64,000 nt of DNA from assembly GCF_000224145.3 (NCBI RefSeq), contig NC_020174.2, positions 4,913,117-4,977,116 on the forward strand, read 5' to 3'. Positions within the stretch are counted from its first letter, which is position 1, and every line of letters starts with the position of its first letter. The notes under the pieces were generated by a model. It did not search any database, was not told where the DNA came from, and saw only the letters and a list, made by a program, of their open reading frames with translations. Positions 41,101-51,725 of the stretch are shown here, in pieces. The translations under genes were made by a program, and so were the position numbers. The stretch comes from Ciona intestinalis. Its lineage: Eukaryota; Chordata; Ascidiacea; Phlebobranchia; Cionidae.

Positions 41101-43441
41101 TAAACAGATATTTAACTGTAACTCATTTATCCACGCGTGTGGGGCAACAACAGTCGTTATAACACGGATGTTTTGTTTCATACACTTCATAGGAATCCTG
41201 ACCGAAATCCTAGAACCCATGCCGTACTACATTGCGATACATCACCATATAGAATAGAATAGGCCACCTAAACAAGTCAGAATAAATTTACTCCTATTAC
41301 ATGAGCATTACACCTATTATATAAACCTTTTTTGTAAAAAAATTATACCCCAAAAAAAACAATCTTACCACCATAACATGAGCACTTTCATTCATGGTTT
41401 TTACGTAAGGTTTAAGAACTTCAAAATGAAATGAAGGAGTAAGCAACCTTCGATGACGGAACCAAACCTTGTCCTCCAAAACCAACAGTCCATGTCCTAA
41501 CAACAATTATACTTAACACAGAAGCCCACTTTTGTAATGTTTCTTGACTATTTGATGTTTTTAAAAATTTATTTTTATCTGGATATGGGTAATTGATTAA
41601 TGTCTAGAATAACATTAATTAAAAACTGGATTTGGGGTTTGGTCAACTTTAGATTGTCAGCTTTAAAAAGTCTTTAATACTGAATAATTTTTATATCACA
41701 GTATTACAGTAATATAATTTTTACCAAGCCATTCAAACAACATCTTGTAAGCTCTGTTGAGTTTTGGGGCATCAGAAGCTGCACAAATATAATAAAGTTA
41801 TTCGCACAGTGATATGCCTGTAATAAATTCTGCGAACCTAACCTTGATCTGGTGCTCATAGAGTTGAACAATTCTTGTTTAAACAAATAAAGTTTGATTT
41901 TTATCTGATACGTTTCTTGGCACGAGATCACTATGTATTCATAAGTTTGTTAACACATAACCAACACGAGAAACAAATAAAAGGCAAAGTAAATATTATC
42001 TCATAGTGGTAATAAGTAAACAATAAGTTGCCAAAATGTTAGCAGTACAGAACTGTATGTGTTTTAACACTTGTTGTTTTGTCATTATATCCTGTCTTTC
42101 GTTTAAAATATTTCTAAATCTTTACTATCGTAATCAAAGAGACAAATAAAAGTTATTATTATTACTATTACCCAGGTGCACAAAAGAGTTTTAATAACGT
42201 GTTATTACGTCTAAGATTAGTAAAACACAATAAAAATTAAGTAACACTTGTTCTTTTAAGATGTAGTAATAAAAATTTGTAATAAGTGCCTCACCTGGTG
42301 CACAGAGAACAGCCTTTATCATATTTGGGTGATAAGCATTTAATGAAAGAAATATAGGACCAAGTTGACCTCTAAAACCTTGAGGAAATTGCTTTGTCAT
42401 TTCCTTGATGTAAGTAAAATAGTAAGCACTGTCTTTTTGGACCTCTGCAATCTGAAAGAAACAATCAATGTAGTATTTTTCTTTAAACACATTGGGAAAT
42501 ATTTGTGTAATAAAAGTTGAATAAACATAACTTGTTTTATCCCAGCATGGTAACACCAGTCATTATAACACGATTGTTCTGTTTCATAACCCCCTGTGCA
42601 TGCTTACAAGTTACCAAACATCTGTATGTANNNNNNNNNNNNNNNNNNNNNNNNNNNNNNNNNNNNNNNNNNNNNNNNNNGAGAAACAATCAATGTAGTA
42701 TTTTCCTTTACACACATTGGGAAATTTTGTGTAATAAAATTTGAATAAACATAACTTGTTTTATCCCAGCATGGTAACGACAGTTGTTCTGTTTCATACC
42801 CCTTGTGCATGCTTACAAGTTACCAAACATCTGTATGTAACTTTGTGGGTAAATTAAATTACCGTGTATATATAACTATCCCTATGTATAATACCATTCT
42901 AACTTCCGAATAAAGGGTGCAGGAGGCACACATAAATGCCATGGAAAGGAGGCCTACAGCTCCATGAGGGCTATGGCCTAATACAATATATAATAAATGT
43001 ATAGCGTCTGATCAATATAAACATTTATTCTACACAAGCAAACTAGTGTGCAAAGGGACCTGTGATATAAGCAACAGTTGGCCCACTATATTCACACATA
43101 CCAGGAACTTACCACTTTTGCTGAACTGCCCCAAAACCAGTTACCTTTTGGACCAGGCCATTGGCTGTTGAGATTTTTGCGCACTGTGTAAAATCGCTTC
43201 AAGCTGTTAAATATTGGCAGTAATAATTTTATCTAAATAATATTTTAATGGTTTCAAAGATTTTTACATTATGCCTGCTAGCAGAAGTAACATAGTAGGT
43301 TTATATCATATGATTAATTGTACTAAGTTGGATTGAAAAATTGAAATGACATATTCACCTTGTGAAAACAGATGGTAACAGGAACACTGCAAATGCACAA
43401 ACAGTTGCGTACACTGCATATTGTAGGTAAAACAACAACAT
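38144..43441 (-). CDS. Cytochrome P450, CYP4F-like (copy A)
   Basis: Twelve in-phase exons: 43359-43441, 43113-43203, 42295-42451, 41725-41778, 41369-41496, 40948-41078, 40342-40449, 40016-40166, 39741-39931, 39191-39321, 38795-38942, 38144-38312; 513 aa. It starts with a membrane anchor ([20 protein letters not shown]), followed by WGSSAKV. GHGLLV and [19 protein letters not shown] are the CYP4 C-helix region. The I helix is [19 protein letters not shown], including the Glu that links haem in CYP4 enzymes. [10 protein letters not shown] is the K helix (ExxR), and PFSAGPRNCIGQ the haem-binding loop with its Cys. It is an ER monooxygenase; CYP4F enzymes omega-hydroxylate fatty acids and eicosanoids, so that role is likely but unproven. 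Exon 4 is 6 bp longer than in copy B because of a shifted acceptor. Intron 2 contains a 50-N gap with repeated flanks. Confidence 0.93.
39010..39140 (+). repeat. SINE 3' part in CYP4F-like A intron 10
   Basis: GTGGTAACTCGTAAACTGGC, GTATGAAACAGAACACCC, CAACTGTCG, GGATAAAGCAAGTTACATTC and ATTCATG tail. Confidence 0.7.
39383..39576. mobile_element. MITE (family 1) in CYP4F-like A intron 9
   Basis: TATAGTAGGAAGGGGGAAGT and CATCTTCCCCCACTCTACCA ends, with CGTGTTTTAAACAATTAACG inside. Copy B lacks it at the matching intron. Confidence 0.8.
40515..40830 (-). repeat. SINE-derived sequence in CYP4F-like A intron 6
   Basis: The reverse strand shows body and tail blocks of the tRNA-SINE (CTTACTTTATCCTCACGCC, GTTACCAAGTATGTTACTTT seen from this strand; GACAGTTAAGTGTCTTTCC in the inner part). 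Probably a diverged, nearly full-length copy. Confidence 0.55.
41110..41265. repeat. SINE tail joined to repeat family 3 in CYP4F-like A intron 5
   Basis: CGTGTGGGGCAACAACAGTC and TTGTTTCATACACTTCAT (reverse SINE 3' part), followed by CCTAGAACCCATGCCGTAC and CATATAGAATAGAATAGG (family 3). Two elements side by side or nested. Confidence 0.5.
42463..42838. repeat. ~160-bp repeat on both sides of a 50-N gap (CYP4F-like A intron 2)
   Basis: 42463-42630 and 42681-42838 are near-identical (ACAATCAATGTAGTATTTT to CAAACATCTGTATGTA) and contain a reversed SINE 3' part. The gap 42631-42680 is exactly 50 N, a default spacer. Uncollapsed alleles or a local tandem duplication. Confidence 0.8.
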
Positions 43442-44636
43442 CTTAACTACTTGATGTAAAAGATTAATTTACCTGCGCAAACAAAATGTTTAAAGCTTTA
43501 GGTTTTTAAATCTGATAATATAACATGTAAACAATAATTTGTTATTAAAGCCTAGTATATGGCAGACCTAGAAAAACTTACACACCAAAAACTATACTTA
43601 ATTCTGCAGATACAATGTACATATACATACAACCGCCAACATGGTTTGGTTAATCATTAAAGGAAAGATTTGACAATATTGTGAGTGAGGTAGCAGTTGT
43701 ATTTTCAATGTAGGTGAAAGTTAAAGCAGTGAAACTTGGTATACGCAACAATGAAAATAATCAACACATGCAAGTGGTGTACAACACTTTAAAACTTGGT
43801 GTGACTGTGATAAATTCTGTGAACCTGACCCTATGATGGGCATAAAGATGGGCGATTTTCGAAACGAAATAACATAGTTAACAATCATTTAACTTGATTT
43901 TTGTCAATTTTGTAGCACTTAATCAGGATGAAAAATGTTTTATTGCAAAGAGAATAATCCAACATTATTAGATCCGAATCATGGCTGGATTCATAGAACA
44001 TATTACACAGATCAAAGATTGGTGATATAGGTTAATTTTTTTGTACATGTAAGATGTAAATATAAATATATATATACACCATTTATTGGCACTGTGTCTG
44101 TTGTGTGATATTTGGCATTAAGAAGTATGAACCCGTGGAACAGCTATTAACATTTAACTAACCATTTTCAATGTGCATATAAAGATATACAGAAAATAAT
44201 TAATTTGAATGCAAATGTAAAAGAACGAATCAAAAACTTCTTAAAGTTAAAAACTTACAAAAAATATATATGAAAAAAATGCATACGAAAAAGTCTAAAA
44301 ACAACAATTAGTTTAAAGGCTTAAAGTAAAAATATCAATTAAAAACAAATTTGAGGTTTATAATAGGATAAAGAAAAAAGTTATTGATGCTTATGACTGA
44401 TTAAAACAATGATATTTAAAATGCACAGATTTTTAAAATGTTAAGGATCTGGTTCCATAAAAACGTAACAGACAAAAATTAAGTCCAACCAATTGTTTGA
44501 TACAACATATATATTTCGCCTAAATGGCACCGTCAGTTCCTTATTTAAATAGAATCCTAATTTTTGGACTTGATTTTTGTGCCATTTAGTCAAAAATATT
44601 ATTAATTTTTATAATTCACAAAATTTGCATTGATTT
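43442..44636. other. Spacer between CYP4F-like A and B
   Basis: AT-rich 5' flank of copy A and 3' flank of copy B. One copy of a short dispersed repeat lies at 44440-44590. No gene. Confidence 0.4.
44440..44590. repeat. Short dispersed repeat (GTAACAGACAAAAATTAAGTCC type)
   Basis: GGATCTGGTTCC, CGTAACAGACAAAAATTAAG and AAATAGAATCCTA recur in the same order at 45365-45510 in CYP4F-like B intron 10; a fragment in reverse orientation is near 59287-59320 (GACTTAATTTTTGTCTGTTA). Class unknown. Confidence 0.55.
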
Positions 44637-47600
44637 TTAATATCTGCGCTCAATGTTCAAGTAGAGGCCACTTGTTGTTTTATAAATCATATCCGCTGAA
44701 CGCTTGATCGTTCTAGTCAAATCTGGTTTAATCTGGAATTGCCTTAACACCTGAGCAACCGCAATTTTCATCTTGTTCATCGCAAATTTTTGCCCGATGC
44801 AGTTTCTGAAAAATATAAACAGAATGTTATAATTTTCATTTTTATAACTTATCAATATCTATTTTTTTATATAAGCAATATCTAATTATTACAATTTAGA
44901 ATTCATCTTACAAGATTTGAATATGTTTCTAAAATATTATTAATTTAATTGTAGGGGTCAAGCCCTAAAACAACTATTCTTATTAATTGTTCAGGTGTGA
45001 TTATTCTGACTTTTGTTACAGTAACTGAAGCTAAAATACAGTTATGTCTATTTAATATTATATGTAACTTAGTTCTGCCCTTTTCTTTAAGCAATTCCCT
45101 TCTACTTCAACCTAAAAACCTCCCCCCCCCCAAAACCCTGAATGTCTTAACTAATGTGAATTGAATGTCATTGAAACAGAAAAACAGTTGTTGTCTTGCT
45201 TACCTTGGGCCAGCAGAGAAAGGTACATAAGCATAACTATTCATGCTTTTCATGTTATCCTGCGTGAACCGACTTGGATCAAATATATGAGGATCCTTCC
45301 AAAACTCCTCGTGATGATGTAATGCATAAATATGTAGAACCACATTGGTGTCTATCGTTAAAGCAATAGTTAGGATCTGGTGCTACGAGAACGTAACAGA
45401 CAAAAATCAAGTCCAATCAATTGTTTAATAAAAAAAGTATTCTGTCTAAATGGGATTGTTGATCTATTATTCAAATAGAATCCTATTTACAATGTCAGAT
45501 TCATGGCATTTATTACAGTTATAATTGTAACTGGTGTTTATTACAACATAAACCTAGTTACAATAATGAACTTTATGTCCGCTGCTGTGGCACAGTAGTT
45601 TAACTGCTTGCGTATAGACCAGAGAATACAGGGTTAAAGCTTGCAACTAACACGGAAAAGACAGCTAACAAATGCTCAAATGCAGTAGGAAGTAATAGGT
45701 TATTCGGACTGGCTGAATACGCAAAAGTTTACTTTTAAATCTCCCTACCTTTCACAATGGTCTTCCCATCAACTTCAATATCTTTGTTAAGTTTACGGAA
45801 AATGATTGGAACTGGTGGATATTGGCGCAAACTTTCTTTGATGCATAATGTAAGGTGAGGGAGGTTGGACAGATCATTCCTGACAATAGAAGAACATCAG
45901 TTTTATTTATCTCTTTCAATACAATAGGGGAGATCAAATTCTTTTATCTTTTAACGGCTCATATAGTATGAAAAACGTGGTGAATTTTTTATTGTTATGA
46001 CATCAAATACATCAGAAATACACTATGTTTTTTTCATACCGGATAGGGCCTTTAAAGATTGTTTACATTGTGCCTGGTAGCAAAAGTAACAGAATAAGAG
46101 TAACAGATATTAGATTACTTAAAACAGCGCAGAGAACGGAATTAGCAACAAAACGGCGGTCGTTAAACTACGCTATGTAAACTACTTAAGTAAAAGTGTC
46201 AAATAAAAGTGTGGCAGCTGAACCAACAATACAGAATAAAGCTAAGCAAAAATTTGCAGGTCTCGTAGCTTAAATTAAAGTCTCTCACATTCAAGGAAAT
46301 TTAATCTTAAAACTATATTTAAAAAAATTAATACATAATACCAACCATTCTATATCAGTACGGTCAGCCATAACTTTCTCAATCTCTTTAAAGCATTTTT
46401 CCTGATGTTCAGGGTGCATGGCTAAGCAATAAAATGTCCATGAAATTCCACTAGCAGTTGTATCATGGCCCTCAAACATAAAAGTGTCAACTTCGGCGCG
46501 AATCTCAGAATCTGACAACCCCTTTCCATCACTGTCCTGTTTATAAGTTGCATTCTTTCAATATTAAGGTGATGTCCTAACCATACATGTTAAAACCTTG
46601 CTTGTGAATGTTAGACGTTAGACGAACTTATATGGCTTGACTACAAAACAAAAAGCAAATATTTTTTCAAAACTTACCCTTGCTTTCAACAGTGTGTCAA
46701 GAAAATCAAAATATTTCCGTGTTTCATTGTGTGCAGGTTGCTCACTGTCGCATTTTCTACGATTGATAACTGATTCGGAAAACTTATGCACATCATCACA
46801 AAGTTTCAGATACTTGCGACCTTCCTTTCTAAAATAAAACAAAGTCGATTCTTTTTCATTTGTCAATGTTGAGATTTAATCACAACTTTTTTCTGTTTTA
46901 TTACTTAATTTTTATTACAGAACATTAGTTTCCAAGACTAGTTTACTGTAATGAGTGTAATTGTATGGTTTACAATTCAAACAACACAAGAATGCTGGGT
47001 TGAAGAAATATAGTGTTTTGCCACATAACATACTCATTCACACAATAGTTGTAACATTAAGCCACTTTTATTAAAAAAAAGATTATAAATATGTATATTA
47101 AAATACATTTACATACGTTACATTATAAATTGGGTCAATTCGATTCAAAATATTCAAGTTCCTTTGCCTTCTCACAATTGTTTCAGATAACTCGTATATC
47201 TTTGCAACATAATCATTTGTAGAGCTGTAATGAAATATATTAATAGTTCAATAATTCAACCTCAAACTCTAGTTAGGCCAGTGTAAGGGACAAACACCAC
47301 AATGGTTGTAGCATCATTTTTCAATTCTGGTATTTTTAATAGGTGTCAGCACATTAATCGTATTTTACCCTTTGATTATGCAGTGTTATCGCACTAAGAC
47401 TAGAAGAATGTTGTTTTTAGTAATGTTTAGTATTGTGATTAGGGAAGATCTTCACAGGCTACAACATCTCGTGAGGTCCATACAGTAACACTCTTGGTGT
47501 TTGGGTAATGTGCCAACTCTGACCTAACCTTAGGACCCATGTTCGTCACACCTCACCAACATAGAATAGAAAATTAAATTGACAAGCTTACTTTTCATCT

Positions 47601-49742
47601 TGGCAGTTAGATTGATAAGACATTAAGCACCTAAGAGTTGTATCTAATGTCATAAGGCTTGCATAATGAAATATTTCAACCTTGGCAACTTTATTGTCAG
47701 ATGTTTTGCTTAACCAATTTTCCTGTGGAGTAAAACAATCCATAAGTCGTATGATACACAACAAACATTATCAGTTTTGTAAATATTATTATATAGAAAT
47801 TTATTGGGCATTAATTTCTACATGTAAACAAAAAAATTAAAGCATGAGTAAACTTATACTACCTAAGAGACAAAATAAATTACATTTCTTTCATTCATTT
47901 ATACTTGAACTGACATTTGATTTTAAACAAATACTCATACTGGGGTCTTTTTACATGAAGAGGCATTTTATAAACCTTTATTGTAATAAAACTTATAGCC
48001 CAACAAAACAAGCTTACCACCATAACATGAGCACTTTCATTCATAGTTTTTACGTAAGGTTTAAGAACTTCAAAATGAAATGATGGAGTGAGCAACCTTC
48101 GATGACGCAACCAAACCTTGTCCTCCAAAACCAACAGTCCATGTCCTAACAACAAAATTAACTAAACAAAAACAACCTAACCAGAACTGTGGGTAGTGGG
48201 CATGTCTCTAGTCCAAATGTTGCAGGTACAAGGCCCTACGTTGCTTAAAAATAATCAAAGTATGCAATGCTACTTGAACAAGTCGTTCTATTTAAACAAC
48301 CAAAATGACAAAGGAGCAAATGTACTTTCCCCCTTCCATGCCATGCATTCCCATGCTAGTCTTACAGGTAAATACGTGTAATAGCGTAAATAAAATTAAA
48401 GTTTAATAAAGTAATATTAATACATTACATACCCAACCATTCAAACAGTAACTTGTAAGCCCTTTTTAATTTTGGAACATCTGCAGCTGTGTGAATATAA
48501 AAATAATTTATAAATAATAAGATGTACATGTAATATAACGTGTTGTGGGCCTATATTACATACAAGCGTACATTTAATGAGTAACTAATAAAATAGGCTA
48601 CCTTCTTACAAAATGAAAAAGTGAACCTTGATGGATATTTATGATATTTTAATGTAACAAGGCTCCTGGATTATTTATACATACATAGCAAAACTTTATT
48701 GGATTTTTGGCATGTGTACACCTTGGACCTTAAACATGCTTACCTTGACTTTATAAAAGTTATGATTGCAACAAATACAATAACTATATGAACAATTGTT
48801 CAACATATTCTTACCTGAGCCACTAAGTATAGCTTTGGCAATGGTTGGGTGGTAAGTGTTTAAGGACTTAATGAAAGGTCCTAACTGAGTCCGAAAGCCA
48901 TATGGATATTTCTTCATACAATCATTCATGTAGGTGAAGTAATACGAAGGGTCTGCACTCATTTTAAGCATCTATAAAAATAATATACAGCTATAATAAT
49001 ATTGTAGGTTGTAACAGTCACGCTTTTTATCCAAAACAAAATATTTCTTTCTTTTTTATCAATGTTTTAACAACTGTTGTTTTACCATTACTACCCGGCT
49101 TTTCGCTTTTGTCAACTCTCTTGTTCTTCGTTATCGTGACCGAAGAGAGGAAATAAATTTCATTCATTCAATCAATATGATAAGTTTTATTCGGGTAGTT
49201 TCAAAACAAATATGACAGATTGACAGCCTGTATGAATGCATAATACAATTTCTTTTCAAGTGTTTCAATTTAAAACTAAAGCCACCTTTATTGATAACTT
49301 ACCACTGCGCCAAATGAACCCCATAACCAATGGCTTTCTGGCTCGGGCCAGTTTGACTTTAGGTATTTTGTTACAGTGTAAAATTCTTGTATGCTGAAAT
49401 AAAAAGAGTAACTTTATGAATATATGGTTTATTCCAGTTAGGCCTATAGATTATTAAAGTTAAAAGATTCCTGGTGATCTACCAACTGTAAAGCATTTTC
49501 AACAAAAATAGGATCTTTTTAGATGAAATAAATTATTATATTTTACTTTTCCGAAATTGTTTATTATACTTTAAAATTTATAATCTTTATATTAATTGCA
49601 TACGCAAGATTCAAAATAATTCTTATTTAAAATAAAACATTTAAACAGCAAATATTTACCTTCGAAACAGGGAATGTAGAATAAATAATGCCAGCAACGA
49701 AAATAAAGCATACACGGCATATTGTATGAACATAAACAACAT
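44637..49742 (-). CDS. Cytochrome P450, CYP4F-like (copy B)
   Basis: Twelve in-phase exons: 49660-49742, 49303-49393, 48815-48971, 48433-48480, 48018-48145, 47592-47722, 47117-47224, 46678-46828, 46346-46536, 45749-45879, 45204-45351, 44637-44805; 511 aa. The anchor ([20 protein letters not shown]), C-helix ([12 protein letters not shown]), CYP4 I-helix with Glu ([15 protein letters not shown]), ExxR ([10 protein letters not shown]) and haem loop (PFSAGPRNCIGQ) are complete, so it should be active. Exon structure equals copy A. Exons 5, 9, 10 and 11 are near-identical to A, whereas exons 1-4, 7 and 12 have clearly diverged, as have most introns. Same ER monooxygenase role as A; the diverged N-terminal third and C-terminal exon include substrate-recognition regions, so substrates may differ (inference). 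Confidence 0.93.
45365..45510. repeat. Short dispersed repeat, second copy
   Basis: Matches 44440-44590 (GTAACAGACAAAAATCAAGT, CAATTGTTTAATA, CAAATAGAATCCTA). It lies just upstream of exon 11 of CYP4F-like B on the transcript side. Confidence 0.5.
45575..45680 (+). repeat. tRNA-derived SINE head in CYP4F-like B intron 10
   Basis: GCTGTGGCACAGTAGTTTAA (A-box), then ACCAGAGAATACAGGGTTAA (B-box region) and AAGACAGCTAACA. Confidence 0.65.
47480..47575. repeat. Dispersed repeat family 3 in CYP4F-like B intron 6
   Basis: GTGTTTGGGTAATGTGCCAA, CTCTGACCTAACC, AGGACCCATG and CCAACATAGAATAGA blocks. Confidence 0.6.
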
Positions 49743-50336
49743 TGTTTTAACCAGCAATCACTAAAAGTATGCAAACACTGATATATAAAAACAATTATTA
49801 ATAGAAAACATACATAGATTAGAAACAAATATCAATAGAAAATTATATATAAATACAATATATTTCATTGACACATATTTTACATATCAGGCTAGTTTTT
49901 ATATAAATTTTTTATGTAAATTCAGTGAAGAAAATGTAGTACAATTACAAATATAATATATATATATGTAATATCTTGATTCTAGCATAGACAAGGTAAA
50001 GAAATATTCTTATAATGTTTACAATGCTGCTCATACATTATGCGACCTTTGGTTTAATTAACTGCAATACTGCTGAAACTGAAAAGAAGAATTCTTTTTT
50101 AGCTCCACTTTATAACTTTACTGTCATACACTCATGTAGTCAATCAATCAGTTGTAATTTGTTTCTACGTTTCCTTTCATGACATGGCATGTCTGTCGTG
50201 AAAGATCACATTTGTAATTTGCTAATTATGATTATGGTGTAGCAAAAAATATCCCACAGCACACCACTGTTGATTATGGGTTTCTTGTATATTTGCATCA
50301 TCTAAAACAGCTATCCTTATTCCTTCATCTCAAGTA

Positions 50337-50533
50337 TATTAATGTGGGGTAAGATGGGACACTTTAGCAGATAATATCCAAATGCCCTGATCGTGTTTTA
50401 AACAAAGGACAACGGTCTATAGGAGTCGTGGGGTGGGGATATGGTTTATTATTCTTTCAATGTTCTATGTTTACTACCAAATAAGACGAGAAAATAAAAT
50501 GAAAAAATGTCCCAACTTCCCCATCCTACTATA
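50337..50533. mobile_element. MITE (family 1)
   Basis: TGTGGGGTAAGATGGGACAC and CCCAACTTCCCCATCCTACTA ends; inside CTGATCGTGTTTTAAACAAA. Upstream of CYP4F-like B. Confidence 0.8.
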
Positions 50534-50924
50534 TAAAGGTACTGGTCCACAAACGACTAAAACAACGGCGCAAATTATTAGAATATGAATTAATAAATCA
50601 CACACCATTCTTACCTTTTCGATCTAAACTAAGCTGAGCAAAGCATATTCAAAGGTTAGCGTTACACCATAGCGTAAACCCAAAGTTAGTAAAGACCAAA
50701 GTTAGTATAAAGACCAAGTTTGGAAACGCATTGTAAAATAACAATAAAGTCTTGTTTTCAATTCCACTGCGCCTGTAACGTCATAGTCGCCACCATTTGA
50801 CCCCACGGTTAACAACACGACATCGTACGGCCGACGTGCTGTACGTCCAACAACCACTAATTTTCAACTATGTCTGAATTACATTGACTAAACCTGAAAA
50901 TGTCTGGAACTACCAGTTTAATGT

Positions 50925-51110
50925 ATCTGTTTGGCGAAGCGGCAAAGTGGTTAGCGACCCTGACGCTAGCCTAGATTTGACAGGTTCGAGGCTTGACGCT
51001 GCTACTGTTGTGGGCATGTGTGTCCTTGAAACGCCAATAGCTTTAACGAAGTGGTCCCTTATGGGTTGTCAAAACCGTCAGCCATACATTACAACAACAA
51101 AAAGCACAAA
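50925..51110 (+). repeat. tRNA-derived SINE, 5' part
   Basis: GCGGCAAAGTGGTTAGCGAC (A-box), GACAGGTTCGAGGCTTGACG (B-box), then GTGTGTCCTTGAAACG, TTAACGAAGTGGTCCC and GTCAGCCATACATTA. Confidence 0.75.
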
Positions 51111-51469
51111 AATATAATAACCGATAAATTTACATATAAGTGTGTATCTAAACTTTATGTCCGTTGCCGTGGCAAAGTTTTAAGGGCGCCGTTGTCCCGC
51201 TATGCAATGATGAACAAGTTACATCCATTCATTAAATGTTTTCATTCAAAATAGTTGCGAACATAGCGGGGATATAACGATACCGAATGAGTATAGATAG
51301 CACAATGCCAACTATTGAAGTTATAGAACAATTACACAAATAATACAAATGTTATTATAGTCGTTCCCAAGGAAATAACTCCGATGTGTAGACTGGTAAA
51401 CAAACATGTAGAAGTCCCTCCACCACCTACATTAAAACAGCGATAAAAATAAGAATTTTAACGGTAGGA

Positions 51470-51725
51470 TATACAGAATGGTTAAGATATTGAATACAGG
51501 CTCGATGCTGCTCATTGTGAGCGTAAGTGCCCTTGAGCAACTGACAGCAATTGCTGCACCATATAGTGGTCACTGATAGGTTTTCCAAACTGTCAGCCAT
51601 ATAGAAAAACAATTATTCACAAATGTTCATACGTGGTAACTTGTAAAGAGGCACGGGATATGAAACAGAACACCCGTGCTATAACGACTGACGGTGCACA
51701 AATTACATTCATTCATTTATCTAAA
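51470..51725 (+). repeat. Nearly full-length tRNA-derived SINE
   Basis: This copy links head, body and tail in one piece: CAGGCTCGATGCTGC, GTGCCCTTGAGCAAC, GTGGTCACTGATAGG, AACTGTCAGCCATA, then GTGGTAACTTGTAAAGAGGC, GAAACAGAACACCCGTGCTA, TAACGACTG and ATTACATTCATTCATT. It shows that the separate head and tail fragments elsewhere are one family. Its 3' end lies at the astacin stop codon. Confidence 0.75.

Larger units (their letters stand above)
49743..51712. other. Spacer between CYP4F-like B and the astacin gene
   Basis: No gene recognised. Holds one MITE (50337-50533) and two SINE copies (50925-51110, 51470-51725); the rest is AT-rich unique sequence. Confidence 0.5.
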
